Positions 49,219-53,157 of a stretch of DNA of 53,157 bases are shown here, piece by piece; positions within the stretch are counted from its first letter, which is position 1, and every line of letters begins with the position of its first letter. The translations under genes and the position numbers were made by a program. The notes beneath the pieces were generated by a model. It did no database searches, had not been told where the DNA came from, and saw only the letters and a list, made by a program, of their open reading frames with translations. The stretch lies in contig JAJRQR010000090.1 in NCBI GenBank assembly GCA_024280145.1, positions 1 through 53,157 on the forward strand, given 5' to 3'. This stretch comes from Bacteroidota bacterium. Its GTDB lineage: Bacteria; Bacteroidota; Bacteroidia; Flavobacteriales; Flavobacteriaceae.

Positions 49219-49843
49219 TTTCTGAAAACTTAAAAATTGTAATAGCAGATGACCACCCATTATTATTAGAAGGGATTATTTCTGTGATTATAAAAGAAAT
49301 TCCTAACGTCGAACTATTCAAGGCAAACAATGGAGCTGAAGCATTACAATTAGTTTCAGAAATTAAACCGACCATCACCATTTTAGATATTGAAATGCCA
49401 TTTTTAAACGGTATTGAAGTCGCAAAAAAATATTAGAAGCAAAAATAGATACCAAAATTATTTTTCTAACCCTTCATAAAGAACGTAGTCTTTTTAATGA
49501 AATTAATCAAATGAACATTGATGGTTATGTGTTGAAAGAATTTTCAATTAAAGAAATAAGTCAATGTATTAAAACAGTTTTAAAAGGAGAAAAATATTTT
49601 AGTAAAGAAATTGAACAATTTATTGAAGAACCCATCATAGATTTTTCAATTTTTACAAAATCTGAAGTCAACGTACTAAAACTAATTTCTCAAGAAAAAA
49701 CCTCCAAAGAAATTGCAGAAATGTTATTTGTATCCATAAAAACTATTGATTCTCATCGATATAACATTTGTAAAAAACTAAATTTAAAGCCCGAAAAAAA
49801 CAGCCTTCTTAAATGGGTTTTCCAAAATTCACCTATCCTCTAA
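49215..49843 (+). pseudogene. NarL/LuxR-type response regulator, frameshifted
   Basis: Adding one A at 49424-49430 gives GIEVAKKILEAKIDTKIIFLTLHKERSLFNEINQMNIDGYVLKEFS joining receiver and HTH halves. Confidence 0.85.
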
Positions 49844-49889
49844 GGGTTACCTCTTAGATATTTCAGGGTAACTCCCTATTGTTTCATAA

Positions 49890-49949
49890 GTAGGAATTCT
49901 CTCTATTTGGAGTAATATTCCTACAATGGTTGTAGGTCTCAAAATAGAG
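49890..49949 (+). promoter_or_regulatory. Leader with three overlapping alternative stem-loops
   Basis: GTAGGAAT(49890-49897)/ATTCCTAC(49917-49924); CCTACAA(49920-49926)/TTGTAGG(49930-49936); CTCTATTT(49901-49908)/AAATAGAG(49942-49949). Confidence 0.4.
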
Positions 49950-49964
49950 TCTAATTCTAATCAA

Positions 49965-50459
49965 ATGAAGCAATTTTATTATTTCCTTTTTATAGGGTTA
50001 TTGAGTGTTACTGTAAGTGCTCAAAACCTCCAAAGATCATCACTGGGATCAAGTGGTGCTTCTTCCAAAATTTCTAGTTCTGACAACATCTATTATGTTA
50101 GCCAAAGTGTGGGGCAAAAAAGTGTCATTGGTACATTAATTAATGGAGAAAATGCCATTCGTCAAGGATTTCAACAACCGCCTATTCAAGTGGAAGTTTA
50201 TTCAGAAACAAACACAGATATTCAAGCCGTAGTATTTCCAAACCCCGTAGATGCTTTTATTACTATTCAGTTTAATGAAGAACTTAAAAACCCTATTCAG
50301 GTAGAAATATTTGATGTTTTAGGGAAATTGATGATTAATACTTCAAAGAATCCTACCGATTCTTTTAAAATAAACATGACACATTTAGCAACAGGCACCT
50401 ATTTTTTAAACCTTAGTTCAGGAAATAGAAAATTTACTGCACGATTAATCAAAAAATAA
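49965..50459 (+). CDS. Small T9SS type A sorting domain protein
   Basis: MKQFYYFLFIGLLSVTVSAQ signal peptide; SQSVGQKSVIGTLINGENAIRQGFQQP; AVVFPNPVDAFITIQFNEE...RLIKK. Confidence 0.9.
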   Translation: MKQFYYFLFIGLLSVTVSAQNLQRSSLGSSGASSKISSSDNIYYVSQSVGQKSVIGTLINGENAIRQGFQQPPIQVEVYSETNTDIQAVVFPNPVDAFITIQFNEELKNPIQVEIFDVLGKLMINTSKNPTDSFKINMTHLATGTYFLNLSSGNRKFTARLIKK

Positions 50460-50465
50460 CCAATT

Positions 50466-51137
50466 ATGAAAAAAACATACATTATTATTTTAATGAGCAC
50501 TATTTTTAGTTTTCAGGCAATAAGTCAAGAAATATTTACTGAAACAGGGTTCTCTTTTACTTCGTTCGATTTTAAAAACTCTCAAGGAGTAGAATTGGAT
50601 AATTTACAACCTACAACAAACAATTTTATAACAATTGGCTATCGTCAAAATGTATTAAAAGATGTACTTCATGTTATCGGAGGAATTAGTTTCAATAAAT
50701 ATGGGGCTATAGGAAGTGATAATAACCTTAACCTTTTTTATGAATGGGAAACTTCTTATATGGGAATTAATATAGGTTTGGATATAAAAATTTTTAAAAC
50801 TGAAAAAATGTCTTTTTATCTAAGAGGAACTACTTCTTCAGAATTTTTGCTGCAAGGAACACAAACTCTTAACAACCAAGTTTTCGACTTAAAAGGAATT
50901 GAAGAGTTTGATAATGCCAATTTCTTCTTTAGAGGAGGAGCAATTATAGAATATAATATTTCAGAAACACTTTCAATTTTTACACAATATAAGTACGGAC
51001 AAAGTACAGAGAATGGTGATACCGAAAAGTTAAAATATAAATCGAGCGATATTGGAATAGGGCTTGTCATAAAGCTAAAGCCAAAAAAACAACCTAATAC
51101 AATAAAGGAAGAACAAGAATCAACAAATATTAAATAG
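50466..51137 (+). CDS. Outer-membrane beta-barrel-like protein
   Basis: Signal peptide; alternating amphipathic strands; SIFTQYKYGQSTENGDTEKLKYKSSDIGIGLVIKLK. Confidence 0.65.
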   Translation: MKKTYIIILMSTIFSFQAISQEIFTETGFSFTSFDFKNSQGVELDNLQPTTNNFITIGYRQNVLKDVLHVIGGISFNKYGAIGSDNNLNLFYEWETSYMGINIGLDIKIFKTEKMSFYLRGTTSSEFLLQGTQTLNNQVFDLKGIEEFDNANFFFRGGAIIEYNISETLSIFTQYKYGQSTENGDTEKLKYKSSDIGIGLVIKLKPKKQPNTIKEEQESTNIK

Positions 51138-51144
51138 ATAAATC

Positions 51145-53157
51145 ATGAAAAATTTATACACAATAATAGCAATTCTACTTATTTCAGCTGCCTCTTTTGC
51201 ACAAACAGACGGTATAAGTTATCAAGCAGTAATTTTAAATCCAGATTCCATAGAATTGCCAGGAGTTGATGCAACAGGTACTATATTACCAAATAAGACC
51301 ATTGGTATTAGCTTTACAATTATCAATGAAAATGGAAGCGTAGAATATCAAGAAACACAAAATACGATAACTGACTCTTTTGGGATGATAAACCTTTTTA
51401 TTGGTGAGGGCAATCAAACCGGCGGGAATAGTTTTACTGAAATTAACTGGGATGGAACTCCTAAAAACCTTGAAGTAGATATCGATTTTGAAGGAGGCAC
51501 AAACTTTGTAACACTCGGAAGTCAAAAATTAACTTTCACTCCTTATGCTTTTCATAGAAATATTAATGCCACAGGAAATTTAAATGTTGATGGAAATACG
51601 GTTTTTAATGGAGATTTTTTAGTTGAAGGAATCACAACTTTTAATAACGATCTAATTATTGAAGGACTATTAACAGTTAATAATGATTTAACGGTAACAG
51701 GAAACACAACTTTTGATGGAGATACAATGATTACAGGTGCTCTAGGTGTTCAAGGAGTTACCACATTGGAAGATTCGTTTTTTGTTGAAGGTGCTTCAAA
51801 CTTAAATAATGAATTAAATGTAACTAATGCAAGTGCAACAAATCTTACAGGAAGCCTTACTGTAGATGGTATTGCAGATTTAAACAATCAGGTTAATATT
51901 GCAGGAAATACTAACCTTGAAGGAGATCTGACAGTTCAAGGAATATCAAATTTAAATAACGAATTAAATGTAAACAATGCAAGTCCAACAACATTAACAG
52001 GAACTTTATCCGTTTCAGAAACAACATTATTAAATAATAACCTGGATGTTCAAGGAGCTTCTAATTTAATGGGAACACTTCAAGTTGAAGAGGAATCATT
52101 ATTTAATAATAATGTTTCAATTTCTGGAATAACTAATCTGGAAAATGACCTTAATGTTGATGGGAACACAAACCTTAATAATAATTTTAATGTAAATAAC
52201 CAAAGTCCATCAAAATTAACAGGAACTTTAGAGGTTGATGGAGTTTCTACTTTTAATGACGACCTTATAATAGAAGGAACTACCTATATGAACAATGGCT
52301 TGTCCGTTACAGGAAACACAACATTAAATGGGGATTTAAGTGTTAATGGTAAAGCTAGAATAGATGAAGAATTAGATGTAAACGGGGAAACTACACTAAA
52401 CAATATTTTAAATGTAACTAATGGAAGTAATACAAATCTATCTGGAGATTTGGTAGTAGGCGGAGGAACTTTATTAAATGACAGATTAATTGTTGAAGGA
52501 AGAACAAATATTAACAATCAACTAAATGTTCTGCAAAACACCACAGTAGGAGGGTCGTTAGATATAGCAGGTGCTACAAGATTAGCAGATAGTTTAACCG
52601 TTGGTGGAATTACAAATATTAATAACTCCTTAACTATTAATAATGCAAGTCCAACAAGTTTAACAGGAACTTTAGTTGTAGATGGTCAAACTACTTTTAA
52701 TGACGACCTGATTATTGAAGGAACAACTTTTATTAATAGTGATTTAGAAGTAGCAGGTAATACAAGTGTTGGAGGAGGCATTACTGTTGATGGAAAAGGT
52801 TTTATTGGAGGAAATTTTACAGTAGACGGAAGAACACATTTAAAAGATGAGGTATCTATTGAAGGGGTAACATCTGTTAATAATACTTTAAATGTAACCC
52901 ATCAAAGCGATACTAATTTATCAGGAATGCTTAATGTAACAGGGGTTTCTAATTTAAACAACGATTTAAATGTTCAAGGAAAGACCAATTTAGAAGATGA
53001 ATTTAATGTTAATAATGCGAGTGTTTCTAATCTTTCAGGAGTATTAAACGTAACAGGGGTTTCCAATTTAAACAACGATTTAAACGTTCAAGGAAAGACC
53101 AATTTAGAAGATGAGTTTAATGTTAATAACGCGAGTGTTTCTAATCTTTCAGGAGTA
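51145..53157 (+). CDS. Giant repeat surface protein, truncated by the window end
   Basis: ATG at 51145, open for 671 codons to the window end; MKNLYTIIAILLISAASFAQTDGISYQAVILNP... then 42 repeat units. Confidence 0.92.
   Translation, partial: MKNLYTIIAILLISAASFAQTDGISYQAVILNPDSIELPGVDATGTILPNKTIGISFTIINENGSVEYQETQNTITDSFGMINLFIGEGNQTGGNSFTEINWDGTPKNLEVDIDFEGGTNFVTLGSQKLTFTPYAFHRNINATGNLNVDGNTVFNGDFLVEGITTFNNDLIIEGLLTVNNDLTVTGNTTFDGDTMITGALGVQGVTTLEDSFFVEGASNLNNELNVTNASATNLTGSLTVDGIADLNNQVNIAGNTNLEGDLTVQGISNLNNELNVNNASPTTLTGTLSVSETTLLNNNLDVQGASNLMGTLQVEEESLFNNNVSISGITNLENDLNVDGNTNLNNNFNVNNQSPSKLTGTLEVDGVSTFNDDLIIEGTTYMNNGLSVTGNTTLNGDLSVNGKARIDEELDVNGETTLNNILNVTNGSNTNLSGDLVVGGGTLLNDRLIVEGRTNINNQLNVLQNTTVGGSLDIAGATRLADSLTVGGITNINNSLTINNASPTSLTGTLVVDGQTTFNDDLIIEGTTFINSDLEVAGNTSVGGGITVDGKGFIGGNFTVDGRTHLKDEVSIEGVTSVNNTLNVTHQSDTNLSGMLNVTGVSNLNNDLNVQGKTNLEDEFNVNNASVSNLSGVLNVTGVSNLNNDLNVQGKTNLEDEFNVNNASVSNLSGV
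51583..53157 (+). repeat. Coding tandem array of 36-nt (12-aa) units with interspersed 42-nt (14-aa) units
   Basis: 34 units of about xVxGxTxLNNDL, 8 of about NVNNASPTxLTGTL, one 6-aa half unit; summed lengths match the coordinates exactly. Confidence 0.93.

Noticed and set aside
52284-52517. Antisense ORF (77 aa) within the giant repeat gene
   Set aside because: By-product of the periodic repeat codons; no start context or recognisable protein.
51583-53157. Periodic array considered as a CRISPR or non-coding satellite
   Set aside because: Units are contiguous, have no unique spacers and keep an open reading frame with codon-position-biased differences.
1-53157. tRNA, rRNA, prophage, integrase, transposase or defence-island genes
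   Set aside because: Looked for and not recognised in this window.

Overview
AT-rich window from a Flavobacteriaceae-like Bacteroidetes chromosome. Most of it is densely packed housekeeping genes: rplU-rpmA, ahcY, greA, aat, truB, uppP, ftsX, leuS, pckA, tyrS, trmB, dihydroorotase and others, with short intergenic gaps, intrinsic terminators and TAnnTTTG-type promoters. A TPP riboswitch precedes a TonB-dependent receptor gene. The accessory-looking part is the right end (about 46.3-53.2 kb). It contains a beta-propeller sensor kinase and a NarL-type response regulator, both interrupted by single-base poly-A frameshifts, then a T9SS-sorted protein, a small outer-membrane protein, and the start of a giant repeat protein. 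That last ORF (51145 to the window edge) is missing from the supplied ORF track because it has no stop in the window. I read it by hand as a signal peptide, an N-terminal domain and 42 units of a 12-residue repeat (xVxGxTxLNNDL), punctuated by a 14-residue variant (NVNNASPTxLTGTL). At the window edge it becomes a near-perfect 114-nt tandem duplication with only synonymous differences. A third homopolymer frameshift breaks the signal peptide of another T9SS protein (41.66 kb). The three frameshifts may reflect assembly errors rather than biology. All family names come from recognition of protein sequence; no database search was run.
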